Below are positions 7,881 to 14,667 of a stretch of 23,154 nucleotides of DNA, one piece after another. The stretch spans positions 1 to 23,154 of the forward strand of contig JAEZGJ010000152.1 in the NCBI GenBank assembly GCA_023416965.1, read 5' to 3'. The notes under the pieces were generated by a model. The model searched no databases. It was not told the DNA's origin and saw only the letters and a list, made by a program, of their open reading frames with translations. The DNA is from Pseudomonadota bacterium. Lineage in GTDB: Bacteria; Pseudomonadota; Alphaproteobacteria; Rhizobiales; Phreatobacteraceae. Within the stretch, counting starts at the first letter, position 1, and the number at the start of each line of letters is the position of its first letter. Both the position numbers and the translations under genes were made by a program.

Positions 7881-8603
7881 TCAGGGGGTGGCGATGAGCC
7901 GGTAGCCGATGCCGCGGACGGTCTGCAGGTGCAGCGGGTTGGCCGGATCGACCTCGATCTTGCGGCGCAGGCGGTTGACCTGCACGTCGACGGTGCGCTC
8001 GTTGATGTCGCCGCCGGGCGCCGCGAGATCGTAGCGCGGCACGGTCTCGCCGGGCTTCACGGCGAGAACCCGCAGCATGTCCTTCTCGCGATCGGTCAGG
8101 CGCACCACCTCGTCACCCTTCCTCAGTTCCAGCCGGCTGATGTGGAAGTGGAAGTCGCCGAACTTGACGGCTTCCACCACGGGCTGCGGCGAGGGCATGG
8201 CGCGCCGCAGGATGCCACCGATGCGCAGCAGCAGTTCGCGCGGCTCGAAGGGCTTGGGCAGGTAGTCGTCGGCGCCGATCTCCAGGCCGGTCAGGCGGTC
8301 GGAGAGGTCGGCGCGGGCCGTCAGCATGAGGATGGGGATGGCGCGGGCCGGTCCGGCAGTGCCCTCGCGGATCGCGCGGGCCAGTTCGAAGCCCGTCTCC
8401 CCCGGCATCATCACGTCGAGGATCAGGAGGTCGAAGGTGAGGCCGTCCAGCTTCTTGCGGGCGGCGGCGGCATGGCCCGCGGTGGTGATGCGGTAGCCGT
8501 TGTTGGTGAGGTAGCGGGCGAGCGTCTGGCGGATCACGCGGTCGTCGTCGACGATCAGCAGGTGCGGCGCGTCGTCGGCCGGCGGTTTCAGCGACGTCGA
8601 CAT
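7881..8603 (-). CDS. OmpR-family response regulator, PetR-like
   Basis: A 240-residue DNA-binding response regulator. The receiver domain has the acidic cluster DDD (19-21), phospho-acceptor Asp63 in LILDVMMPGE, Thr95 in MLTA and Lys117 in LPKPF, so it can accept a phosphate. The C-terminal winged helix (from about residue 146) carries LTDREKDMLRVL and the recognition region RTVDVQVNRLRRKIE, ending in VRGIGYRL. It follows the MarR-like gene with only a 4-base gap and is surely co-transcribed. This pair resembles petP-petR of Rhodobacter capsulatus, reported to be needed for expression of cytochrome bc1. Whether it has that role here is inference. No histidine kinase gene is in the window, so its phosphodonor is unknown. 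Confidence 0.93.
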   Translation of the reverse strand: MSTSLKPPADDAPHLLIVDDDRVIRQTLARYLTNNGYRITTAGHAAAARKKLDGLTFDLLILDVMMPGETGFELARAIREGTAGPARAIPILMLTARADLSDRLTGLEIGADDYLPKPFEPRELLLRIGGILRRAMPSPQPVVEAVKFGDFHFHISRLELRKGDEVVRLTDREKDMLRVLAVKPGETVPRYDLAAPGGDINERTVDVQVNRLRRKIEVDPANPLHLQTVRGIGYRLIATP

Positions 8604-8607
8604 GCCG

Positions 8608-9165
8608 TCAGCGCTCCTTGCCGCGCTGCAGGGCGCGATCGGCCTGGGTGATCATCCGCGTCACGTCCTCGCGTCCCTCGGGATCGATCATCGCATAGAG
8701 GAAGCGCACCGCCTGGTCGCGGGTGGTGCCGGACTGGGCGATGGCGCGGGCGAAGCGCTCGGTCTGCAGCTTGGCCAGTTCGAGGGCGAGCGCCCTGCCC
8801 TTCTCGGTGACAGCCAGCAGGCGCTGGCGGCGGTCGACCTGGCCCTCCTTCTGGAGGATGAAGCCCTGCTCGACCAGCTCCTTCAGCACCCGCGCCAGGC
8901 TCTGCTTGGTGATCTTGAGGATGTCGAGGAGATCGGCGACCCGAATCTCCGGATGCCGGAAGACGAAATGCAGCACGCGGTGGTGGGCGCGGCCGAACTG
9001 GTAGCGCTCGAGGACGTGATCGGGATCGCCGACGAAATCGCGATAGGCGAAGAACATCAGCTCGATCAGTTCATAGGCGGGGTCGCGACCCGGCGGCTCC
9101 GTTCCCGCCGAAGCGGTGCCGGAGGTAGTGCGGCGCTGGGCCGTCGAGACATTTATGTCAGCCAT
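8608..9165 (-). CDS. MarR-family regulator, PetP-like
   Basis: A 185-residue winged-helix regulator. The block FFAYRDFVGDPD...RAHHRVLHFVFR (38-70) is the dimerisation/HTH lead-in. The recognition helix is around ITKQSLARVLKEL (85-97), and the wing contains GQVDRRQRLLAVTEKG (108-123) with the MarR-typical DRR. The first ~28 residues are a poorly conserved Thr/Ser/Gly-rich tail. It is followed after 4 bases by the response regulator. Its start codon (9165-9163) lies inside an inverted repeat (9154-9174), which suggests autorepression. No Shine-Dalgarno sequence is visible before this ATG (the preceding - strand bases are GAATATGTCAAC), so the mRNA could be leaderless, or the start could be elsewhere, but no better in-frame start is seen. 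Confidence 0.9.
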   Translation of the reverse strand: MADINVSTAQRRTTSGTASAGTEPPGRDPAYELIELMFFAYRDFVGDPDHVLERYQFGRAHHRVLHFVFRHPEIRVADLLDILKITKQSLARVLKELVEQGFILQKEGQVDRRQRLLAVTEKGRALALELAKLQTERFARAIAQSGTTRDQAVRFLYAMIDPEGREDVTRMITQADRALQRGKER

Positions 9166-9174
9166 GTTGACATA
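9154..9174. promoter_or_regulatory. 7-7-7 inverted repeat, likely MarR/PetP operator
   Basis: TATGTCA (9154-9160) and TGACATA (9168-9174) are perfect inverted repeats separated by 7 bases, a size and AT-richness usual for MarR-family operators and out of place in this GC-rich DNA. The repeat covers the marR start codon. On the + strand it contains TTGACA (9167-9172), a perfect -35 hexamer pointing toward ilvE, with only a weak -10 candidate (TACTCA, 9190-9195) at 17-base spacing. Autorepression of the regulator is likely; effect on ilvE is a guess. Confidence 0.6.
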
Positions 9175-9344
9175 TTCGATGCCGATTGTTACTCATCTGC
9201 CCGCATTCACGAAACGATCGTACCCAAAGGCTGCTCACCCCGTCGGGAATCGTCGCTCAGCGCCGGCTCTCGCATGACAAGGTTAGCCGGACCCGGCCCA
9301 GTTCGCAAAACGCGATGTGGACGCCCGAGAAGCCCGGAGAGTAC

Positions 9345-9352
9345 AGGAGGAA
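9345..9352 (+). promoter_or_regulatory. Strong Shine-Dalgarno of ilvE
   Basis: AGGAGGAA lies 3 bases before the ATG at 9356. It decides that start over the in-frame ATG at 9317, which has no such site. Confidence 0.75.
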
Positions 9353-9355
9353 GAC

Positions 9356-10243
9356 ATGTCTCTGGTCCCGTTCCACGACCGCGATGGCTTTATCTGGATG
9401 GACGGCAAGCTGATCCCCTGGCGGGATGCGCAGGTCCACGTCCTGACCCATGGCCTGCACTACGCCTCCGCCGTATTCGAGGGTGAACGGGCCTATGGCG
9501 GCACGATCTACAAGTGCACCGAACATTCCGCCCGCCTGCGCAAGTCGGCCGAGATCCTCGACTTCGAGATTCCCTTCTCGGTGGCGGAGATCGACGCCGC
9601 GAAGATGGCGACGCTGAAGGCGAACGGCCAGACCGACGCCTATGTGCGCCCGGTCGCCTGGCGCGGCTCGGAAATGATGGGCGTCTCGGCCCAGCACAAC
9701 AAGATCCACCTCGCCATCGCCACCTGGGAATGGCCGAGCTATTTCGACCCGGCGACCAAGATGAAGGGCATCCGCCTCGACATCGCGGAATACCGGCGTC
9801 CCGACCCGGCGACGGCGCCCTCGACCTCGAAGGCGGCGGGTCTCTACATGATCTGCACCATCTCCAAGCACAAGGCGGAGAAGAAGGGCTATGCCGACGC
9901 CCTGATGTTCGACTGGCAGGGCCGCGTCGCCGAATGCACCGGCGCCAACGTCTTCTTCATCAAGGACGGCCAGGTGCACACGCCGATCGCCGACTGCTTC
10001 CTCGACGGCATCACCCGTCGCACGGTCATCGACCTGTGCAAGAAGCGCGGCTTCGAGGTGGTTGAGCGGCGGATCATGCCGGAGGAGCTGTCGAGCTTCA
10101 ACGAGTGCTTCATCACCGGCACCGCTGCCGAGGTGACGCCGGTCTCCGAGATCGGCCCCTATCGCTACACGCCCGGCAACATGTCGAAGACGATCATGGA
10201 CGACTACACGGTGGAAGTCACGCCGAAGGCCGTCGCGGCCTGA
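9356..10243 (+). CDS. ilvE: Branched-chain amino acid aminotransferase
   Basis: A 295-residue PLP-dependent fold-type IV transaminase. It carries out the last step of valine, leucine and isoleucine synthesis and the first step of their breakdown, in the cytosol, with 2-oxoglutarate/glutamate as partner. It begins with the class IV pattern GFIWMDGKLIPW and HVLTHGLHYASAVFEGERAY. The PLP lysine is Lys159 in STSKAAGLYM, the same position as in E. coli IlvE. The cofactor-binding Glu lies in VAECTGANVFFI, and ECFITGTAAEVTPV holds the later phosphate-binding loop. Length is typical. It is divergent from the MarR/PetP-like regulator across 190 bases, has a strong Shine-Dalgarno, and ends before a hairpin terminator, so it is probably a single-gene unit. 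Confidence 0.95.
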   Translation: MSLVPFHDRDGFIWMDGKLIPWRDAQVHVLTHGLHYASAVFEGERAYGGTIYKCTEHSARLRKSAEILDFEIPFSVAEIDAAKMATLKANGQTDAYVRPVAWRGSEMMGVSAQHNKIHLAIATWEWPSYFDPATKMKGIRLDIAEYRRPDPATAPSTSKAAGLYMICTISKHKAEKKGYADALMFDWQGRVAECTGANVFFIKDGQVHTPIADCFLDGITRRTVIDLCKKRGFEVVERRIMPEELSSFNECFITGTAAEVTPVSEIGPYRYTPGNMSKTIMDDYTVEVTPKAVAA

Positions 10244-10264
10244 GTTTACGCCGTAACGGATGTG

Positions 10265-10298
10265 CGAAGGCCGGGCCCGTCCCGGCCTTCGTGCTTTG
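10265..10298 (+). terminator. Rho-independent-type terminator after ilvE
   Basis: CGAAGGCCGGG (10265-10275) pairs perfectly with CCCGGCCTTCG (10281-10291) over 11 bp with a 5-base loop, followed by TGCTTTG. It starts 22 bases after the ilvE stop. The same AAGGCCGGG/CCCGGCCTT core recurs at 11853-11877. Confidence 0.8.
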
Positions 10299-10421
10299 TG
10301 GATCGGGGTTGCGCCCGATCTGTCGCTTTCCGCAGCGGCGCTGCTAGGCTGTCCCGGAGCGGCGGCCGGACGGATGGCGGCCCGCCGCGACGACCAAACC
10401 ATCCAGAGCGGAAGCAGAACC

Positions 10422-11456
10422 ATGAAACGGATCGTCTCGTCCCTCGCGCTCGCCGCGGCTATCGGCATGGGCGCCGCCAGCGGCACGGCGCTCGCCCAGA
10501 CGTCGGGCGCGACGCTGCGCAACATCCAGAACGCGGGTGTCGTCAAATGCGGCGTCAGCCCGAGCCTCGCCGGATTCTCCCAGCCCGACAGCGCGGGAAC
10601 CTGGACCGGCATCGACGTCGACCTCTGCCGCGCCCTTGCCGCGGCGATCTTCAACGACCCGAACAAGGTGCGCTACTCGCCGCTCTCGGCGAAGGATCGC
10701 TTCACCGCGCTGCAGTCGGGGGAAGTCGACCTCCTGTCCCGCGTCACCACCTGGACGCTGCAGCGCGACACTGCGCTCGGCCTGAACTTCGCCGGCGTCA
10801 ACTACTATGACGGCCAGGGCTTCATGGTGCGCAAGTCGCTGAACGTGAAGACGGCGCGCGAACTATCCGGCGCCTCGGTCTGCGTGCAGACCGGCACCAC
10901 GACCGAGCTCAATGTCGCCGACTATTTCCGCACCAACGGCATGCGCTACGAGCCGGTGGTCTTCGCCACGGCCGACGAGACGCTGAAGGCCTACGAATCG
11001 GGCCGCTGCGACGTCTTCACCACCGACGCCTCGGGTGTCTATTCGCAGCGTCTCAGCCTCGCCAAGCCCGACGACCACATGGTCCTGCCGGACATCATCT
11101 CCAAGGAGCCGCTCGGGCCGGTGGTGCGCCACGGTGACGACCAGTGGTTCGACATCGTGAAATGGACCCATTTCGCGATGGTGACTGCCGAGGAACTCGA
11201 CATCACCAAGGTCAATCTCGACCGCATGCTGCAGTCGACCAATCCGGAGATCCGCCGCGTGCTCGGCGTCGAGGGCAATGGCGGCGAGGCCCTCGGCCTG
11301 ACCAAGGACTGGGTGGTCCGTATCGTCCGCCATGTCGGCAATTACGGCGAGGTCTTCGACCGCAATCTCGGCGCCGGCTCGCGCCTCGGCATCGCGCGCG
11401 GCCTCAACGCGCTGTGGAACAAGGGCGGCCTGCAATACGCCCCGCCCATCCGCTGA
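10422..11456 (+). CDS. AapJ-type amino-acid ABC transporter substrate-binding protein
   Basis: A 344-residue periplasmic binding protein of the general L-amino-acid type (AapJ/BztA-like, family 3). A Sec signal peptide (MKRIVSSLALAAAIGMG, likely cut after ALA near residue 25) is followed by TLRNIQNAGVVKCGVSP. Next come GFSQPDSAGTWTGIDVDLCRALAAAIF (51-77) and DRFTALQSGEVDLLSRVTTWTLQRD, the usual ligand-binding landmarks, and LSGASVCVQTGTTTE. In characterised systems it delivers polar and acidic amino acids to the AapQMP permease. No permease or ATPase gene lies next to it here, so it is an orphan that probably shares a transporter encoded elsewhere. The ATG at 10422 was chosen for the signal peptide and the preceding GAGCGGAAG; the frame is open upstream through the ilvE terminator. 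Confidence 0.92.
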   Translation: MKRIVSSLALAAAIGMGAASGTALAQTSGATLRNIQNAGVVKCGVSPSLAGFSQPDSAGTWTGIDVDLCRALAAAIFNDPNKVRYSPLSAKDRFTALQSGEVDLLSRVTTWTLQRDTALGLNFAGVNYYDGQGFMVRKSLNVKTARELSGASVCVQTGTTTELNVADYFRTNGMRYEPVVFATADETLKAYESGRCDVFTTDASGVYSQRLSLAKPDDHMVLPDIISKEPLGPVVRHGDDQWFDIVKWTHFAMVTAEELDITKVNLDRMLQSTNPEIRRVLGVEGNGGEALGLTKDWVVRIVRHVGNYGEVFDRNLGAGSRLGIARGLNALWNKGGLQYAPPIR

Positions 11457-11477
11457 CGCGCCTCGCGGGCGGGCGCT

Positions 11478-11834
11478 TCAGAAGAGGCGGCCGCCCAGCG
11501 GCACATCGTGACCGGGGCCGATCAGCACGACCTCGCCCTCGGCGTCGGGAACGCCGAGGGTCAGAACCTCCGACATGAACTTGCCGATCTGCCGCGGCGG
11601 GAAATTGACCACCGCCAGCACCTGACGGCCGACCAGTGCCTCCGGCCGGTAGTGGCGCGTGATCTGCGCCGACGATTTCTTGCGGCCGACTGCCTCGCCG
11701 AAATCGATGACCAGCTTGATGGCGGGCTTGCGCGCCTCGGGAAAGGGCTCCGCCGCGACGATCACGCCGACGCGGATGTCGACCTTCATGAAATCGTCGA
11801 AGCCGATGGTCGGGCTGGGCTCGGCAGGCAGCAT
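11478..11834 (-). CDS. CsaA-like tRNA-binding domain protein
   Basis: A 118-residue single-domain protein with an EMAP/CsaA-type OB fold. Motifs in order: FDDFMKVDIRVG (12-23), a KPAIKL segment, SAQIT (55-59), VNFPPRQIGKFMSEVLTLG (76-94) and the Gly-rich end GPGHDVPLGGRLF. Relatives bind tRNA or act as secretion-linked chaperones in Bacillus; the role in alphaproteobacteria is not settled. The ATG at 11834 places the first motif at the usual distance. An in-frame ATG at 11849 would add five residues but abuts the T run of the terminator upstream and has no ribosome binding site. It converges on the binding-protein gene with 21 bases between stops and follows the tetR-like gene on the same strand. 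Confidence 0.88.
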   Translation of the reverse strand: MLPAEPSPTIGFDDFMKVDIRVGVIVAAEPFPEARKPAIKLVIDFGEAVGRKKSSAQITRHYRPEALVGRQVLAVVNFPPRQIGKFMSEVLTLGVPDAEGEVVLIGPGHDVPLGGRLF

Positions 11835-11850
11835 GAGGCTCTCGCGCATG

Positions 11851-11877
11851 AAAAAGGCCGGGACGGACCCGGCCTTT
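11851..11877 (-). terminator. Terminator after tetR-like gene
   Basis: Read on the - strand, AAAGGCCGGG (11877-11868) and CCCGGCCTTT (11862-11853) form a 10-bp stem with a 5-base loop, with the T run continuing to 11851. It is 34 bases past the tetR-like stop. It ends only 17 bases before the csaA-like start, so csaA would need its own promoter or read-through. Confidence 0.8.
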
Positions 11878-11911
11878 CTCGCGCATTGCCGAAGAAGGTC
11901 AAGCGGCCGCG

Positions 11912-12661
11912 TCAGACAGGGGTGACCTTCGGGTCGCGAAAGTCGTCGCCGCGCCAGCCGCGCTCCGGCATGTCGCGATCCTCGGCCGCGGAGCCCCACG
12001 ACGACGACCGCCGGCGCCCGGCAAAGGGCAGGCAGAGGAGGCTGCGGAGCGGGGCCGCGAGCTGCTCCACCGATTTCAGCGTCCTCGCCGCGCGGCCGGC
12101 CTTGGAGAGCTCCTCGTCCAGGACGCGCATGGTGCGGGCGAGCGCGGGATCCTCGTCGTCAAGCCAGGCCCGCACCACCTTGGCGAAGGCGATGGCAAGG
12201 CCCTGGGCGCGGATCATGCCGCCGGCGCCGGGCACCTCTACGCCCGCGGCCGCCAGCATCCAGCGCTGCGAGCGCCGGGCGACGCCGTTGAGCGCCAGGG
12301 CAAGGCCCGGATCGCGCATGGCCGCGCGCGACAGGTTGCGGATCGCGGCCTTGTGGGGCGTGAGGAGATCGAGGCGGCGCATCAGCACGTCGAAGAGCTT
12401 TTCCTTGACGTCCTGCTCGGCGAGGTCGGCATCGATCCCGTCCAGCACCGCCCGATCGATGCCGGCGGAGAAGGCCTCGACGATGGCGAAGCGCGAGTCG
12501 AATTCGCCGCGGATGTCGCCGAGCGACAGGCCGGACCGCGCGGCGATGTCGGCAAGCGTCACCGCCTCGAAGTCCCGCTCGGCGAGCAGCGCCATGAAGG
12601 CGGCGACCACGGCGTCGCGGCGCCCCGGCGTGGCGGTGGAGGTCTGGGTCGCGTCGGTCAT
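11912..12661 (-). CDS. TetR-family regulator (COQ9-like C-terminal half)
   Basis: A 249-residue protein with an N-terminal TetR helix-turn-helix: RRDAVVAAFMALLAERDFEAVTLADIAARSGLS (about 14-46), then a recognition-helix region to about residue 60. The all-helical remainder should bind a ligand or dimerise. Its layout (MRRLDLLTPHKAAIRNLSRAAMRDP, later RAQGLAIAFAKVVRAWLDDEDP) recalls COQ9-like proteins that share the TetR fold, so a lipid-binding role is an alternative. The last ~50 residues are basic and Arg/Ser-rich, without a recognised domain. The ATG at 12661 follows GGAGACGG and begins 49 bases after proC on the same strand; a hairpin terminator follows it. It probably belongs to the ybjN-proC transcript. 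Target and ligand are unknown. Confidence 0.8.
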   Translation of the reverse strand: MTDATQTSTATPGRRDAVVAAFMALLAERDFEAVTLADIAARSGLSLGDIRGEFDSRFAIVEAFSAGIDRAVLDGIDADLAEQDVKEKLFDVLMRRLDLLTPHKAAIRNLSRAAMRDPGLALALNGVARRSQRWMLAAAGVEVPGAGGMIRAQGLAIAFAKVVRAWLDDEDPALARTMRVLDEELSKAGRAARTLKSVEQLAAPLRSLLCLPFAGRRRSSSWGSAAEDRDMPERGWRGDDFRDPKVTPV

Positions 12662-12710
12662 GGCCGTCTCCGTCGGTGGAAGCCCCTGCCCCAGAGATAG
12701 GTCGCGCGCG

Positions 12711-13553
12711 TCAGCCCGCCAGCTCCCGCGAGCGTTTCGCCGCAGCCGCGATGGCGGCGACGAAGGCGGCATCGATCCCCTCGGGGCCCATCAGCACCTG
12801 CAGGGCGGCATGGGTGGTGCCGTTGGGCGAGGTGACGTTCTGCCTCAGCGTCGCCGGCTCGACGTCGGGCGAGCGATGCATGAGCTCGCCTGCGCCCTCG
12901 ACGGTCGCCCGGGCGAGCCGGGCCGCGAGGTCGGGCGGCAGGCCGGCGGCGGCGCCCGCCTTCGCCATCACCTCCGCGAGGAGGAAGACATAGGCCGGGC
13001 CGGAGCCGGAGACGGCGGTGACGATGTCGATCCAGTCCTCGCGCAGCAGCCATTCGACACGGCCGACGGCGGAGAGCAGGGTCTCCACCGCGGCGCGCTG
13101 GGCCGCGGAGACCTGGTCGCTGGCGGCGGCGCCGGTAATGCCGCGGCCGACGGCGGCCGGCGTGTTGGGAATGGTGCGGACGACGGCCGTCCCCGCCCCG
13201 AAGACCTCCTCCAGCCGGGCGATGGTCTTGCCGGCCATGACGGACACGACGACCGTGCGCGGCCCCACCAGGTGGCGGACGAGCGGCATGACGTCGTCGG
13301 CGATCTGCGGCTTGACGGCGAGGATCAGCACGTCGGCGACGGCAGGCTCGGCCGGGTCGAGGGCGATGCCGTGCTCGTCGATGATGGCCTGGACATTGGC
13401 GGGCGGCCGGGGGTCGACGACGGTGATGCGGGCGGGCGGCAGGCCGTGGCCGAGCCAGCCGCGCAGCAGGGCGCCGCCCATCTGGCCGGCGCCAACCAGC
13501 ACGACGTGGCCGGTGAAGGTGGCGAGGGAGCGGGAAGCGGCGGCGTCTGTCAT
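12711..13553 (-). CDS. proC: Pyrroline-5-carboxylate reductase
   Basis: A 280-residue cytosolic enzyme that makes the last step of proline synthesis, reducing 1-pyrroline-5-carboxylate with NAD(P)H. The Rossmann motif VVLVGAGQMGGALLRGW is at 17-33. VKPQ and VVVSVMAGKTI are in the middle of the domain, RTIPNTPAAVGRG forms part of the active site, and the dimerisation domain has SGSGPAYVFLLAEVMAKAG and ARATVEGAGELM, ending in TSPNGTTHAALQVL. All family signatures are present and length is normal. The ATG at 13553 was chosen because it precedes the Rossmann motif by the usual ~17 residues and has GAGG before it. It starts 52 bases after the ybjN-like gene, a neighbour pair common in Rhizobiales. 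Confidence 0.95.
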   Translation of the reverse strand: MTDAAASRSLATFTGHVVLVGAGQMGGALLRGWLGHGLPPARITVVDPRPPANVQAIIDEHGIALDPAEPAVADVLILAVKPQIADDVMPLVRHLVGPRTVVVSVMAGKTIARLEEVFGAGTAVVRTIPNTPAAVGRGITGAAASDQVSAAQRAAVETLLSAVGRVEWLLREDWIDIVTAVSGSGPAYVFLLAEVMAKAGAAAGLPPDLAARLARATVEGAGELMHRSPDVEPATLRQNVTSPNGTTHAALQVLMGPEGIDAAFVAAIAAAAKRSRELAG

Positions 13554-13605
13554 GGCATCCTCAGGGGCTGGTCGCCCCCACGGATAGCCGCCCTGCCCGG
13601 CCCTG

Positions 13606-14109
13606 TCACGCCTCGCCGGCGGTCTCGAACAGTGCCGAATCCATCGCCTCGCGTGCCGACTTGCCGGCCCAGACGACGAACTGGAAGGCCTGGTAGTAGC
13701 GGTCGCAGGCCTCCATGGCCGCATCGAGCTGGGCCTCGCACTGGCGGCCGGAGGCCTCCGCGCCGCCGGCCAGCAGCAGGGCGTGGCGGAACATCACCAC
13801 GCCTTCCTGCGGCCAGAGGTCGAAATGGCCGAGCCAGAGCTGCTCGTTGATGAGCTGGATGAGCTCCTTGACCTCCGCCCGCCGGCGGTCGGGAACCTTC
13901 AGGTCGAAGGCACAGGCGAGATGAAGCGATTCGATATCGTCCATCCATGTGAAGGAGGCATGATAGTCGGCCCATCGGCCGGTGACGGAGAGGGTGATCT
14001 CGTCATCCCCCGAACGGTCGAACGACCATTCGTTGAGAGCCGCCAGGTTCTCCACCAGATCGACGGGATTGACCTGCCGGTCGGTGCTTTCGATATCGAT
14101 CAAGGACAT
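13606..14109 (-). CDS. YbjN domain protein
   Basis: A 167-residue cytosolic protein of the YbjN family (PF10722), a fold related to type III secretion chaperones, with no settled biochemical role; E. coli YbjN has been linked to stress and motility phenotypes. The family pattern is visible: an N-terminal NPVDLVENLAALNEWSFDRSGDDEITLSV, a strand-rich centre with WADYHASFTWMDDIESLHLACAFDLKVP, a helix KELIQLINEQLWLGHFDLW and the C-terminal YYQAFQFVVW. The ATG at 14109 follows GGGGGCGGA; an upstream in-frame ATG at 14160 adds a low-quality extension. It leads the likely ybjN-proC-tetR transcript, whose promoter should lie in 14110-14240. Confidence 0.88.
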   Translation of the reverse strand: MSLIDIESTDRQVNPVDLVENLAALNEWSFDRSGDDEITLSVTGRWADYHASFTWMDDIESLHLACAFDLKVPDRRRAEVKELIQLINEQLWLGHFDLWPQEGVVMFRHALLLAGGAEASGRQCEAQLDAAMEACDRYYQAFQFVVWAGKSAREAMDSALFETAGEA

Positions 14110-14183
14110 TCCGCCCCCGTGCGGTTCGCTCGGTTGTCGGACAGACGCGACGGGACGCAACTGGACACGGGACCGGCGGGCGA

Positions 14184-14200
14184 CCGGCTTGTGAAGCCGG
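14184..14200. repeat. CCGGCTT/AAGCCGG inverted repeat
   Basis: Perfect 7-bp arms (14184-14190 and 14194-14200) around GTG. It lies about 80 bases upstream of the ybjN-like start and could be a leader hairpin or operator; it has no T run, so it is not a standard terminator. Confidence 0.35.
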
Positions 14201-14212
14201 CTGCAAGCTTTT

Positions 14213-14230
14213 GATTCGACTGTTCGAATC
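14213..14230. promoter_or_regulatory. GATTCGA-N4-TCGAATC palindrome with two GANTC sites
   Basis: Perfect 7-bp inverted repeat with spacer CTGT, about 105 bases upstream of the ybjN-like start. Each arm carries a GANTC site (GATTC 14213-14217, GAATC 14226-14230), the target of the alphaproteobacterial CcrM methylase; a third GATTC is at 14295-14299. It may be an operator or a methylation-sensitive promoter element; no binding protein is known. Confidence 0.4.
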
Positions 14231-14617
14231 GATCCCTGACCCAGACCCTAACGCAGGATGGCGGCGCTGCCTACTGACCCGACAAGCGATCCGGGATTCG
14301 CCTTGCCGCCGCAATCGCGGCGCCGTCCTTATCCACACGGGAAGGTCGTCAGGGCGCCCGTCCTCCACCGTTTGCCTCCGCGGCTGGCATGGCGGGCTCA
14401 ACCAGCAATTTGCCTAAAATGCGGGCATGCTGCCGAGGCGTGCGGCAGGTGAAATCCAGCCATGCAGGCATTCCGGTTGTGCGCTGCACACGAACACGCC
14501 ATCTTCGGGGGGTCGATAGCTTTTTTGGGTCACGTCCTCCCTGTGACCCTCGCGTCGCTGTCGGCGTTCCCCTCTGGAAGGCGGCTTCCTGGTGTTCGTC
14601 ATCGGAAGCCGAAACTC

Positions 14618-14652
14618 AAAAGGCCGGGCTCGACGAGCCCGGCCCTTTTTTT
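14618..14652. terminator. Bidirectional rho-independent terminator
   Basis: GGCCGGGCT (14622-14630) and AGCCCGGCC (14636-14644) form a strong GC stem. On + it is followed after one C by seven T residues (14646-14652). On - it is followed by TTTTGAG, and it lies 16 bases past the stop of the EF-G-like gene, which it should terminate. The better T run on + hints at a + strand transcript as well. Confidence 0.85.
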
Positions 14653-14667
14653 GGTCTCCGCCCCGGC

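Larger units (their letters stand above)
14110..14667. other. 558-base gene-poor region with inverted repeats; possible small RNA
   Basis: No convincing protein gene is seen. Short open frames on both strands (for example a - strand one ending at 14414, whose best internal start has no ribosome binding site) have codon use unlike the neighbours. The stretch is less GC-rich than its surroundings and contains a CCGGCTT/AAGCCGG repeat (14184-14200), the GATTCGA/TCGAATC palindrome (14213-14230), a GGGTCAC/GTGACCC repeat (14527-14549) next to T6, and a strong terminator hairpin (14618-14652). It must hold the promoter of the ybjN-like gene. A + strand small RNA ending at the terminator is possible but not shown. 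Confidence 0.4.

Noticed and set aside
9186..9413. 75-codon frame in the ilvE leader as attenuator peptide
   Set aside because: It is not rich in Leu, Ile or Val codons and overlaps the ilvE start out of frame.
11508..13850. 780-codon + strand frame across csaA, tetR and proC
   Set aside because: It spans three recognised - strand genes and has no domain; long chance frames are expected at this GC content.
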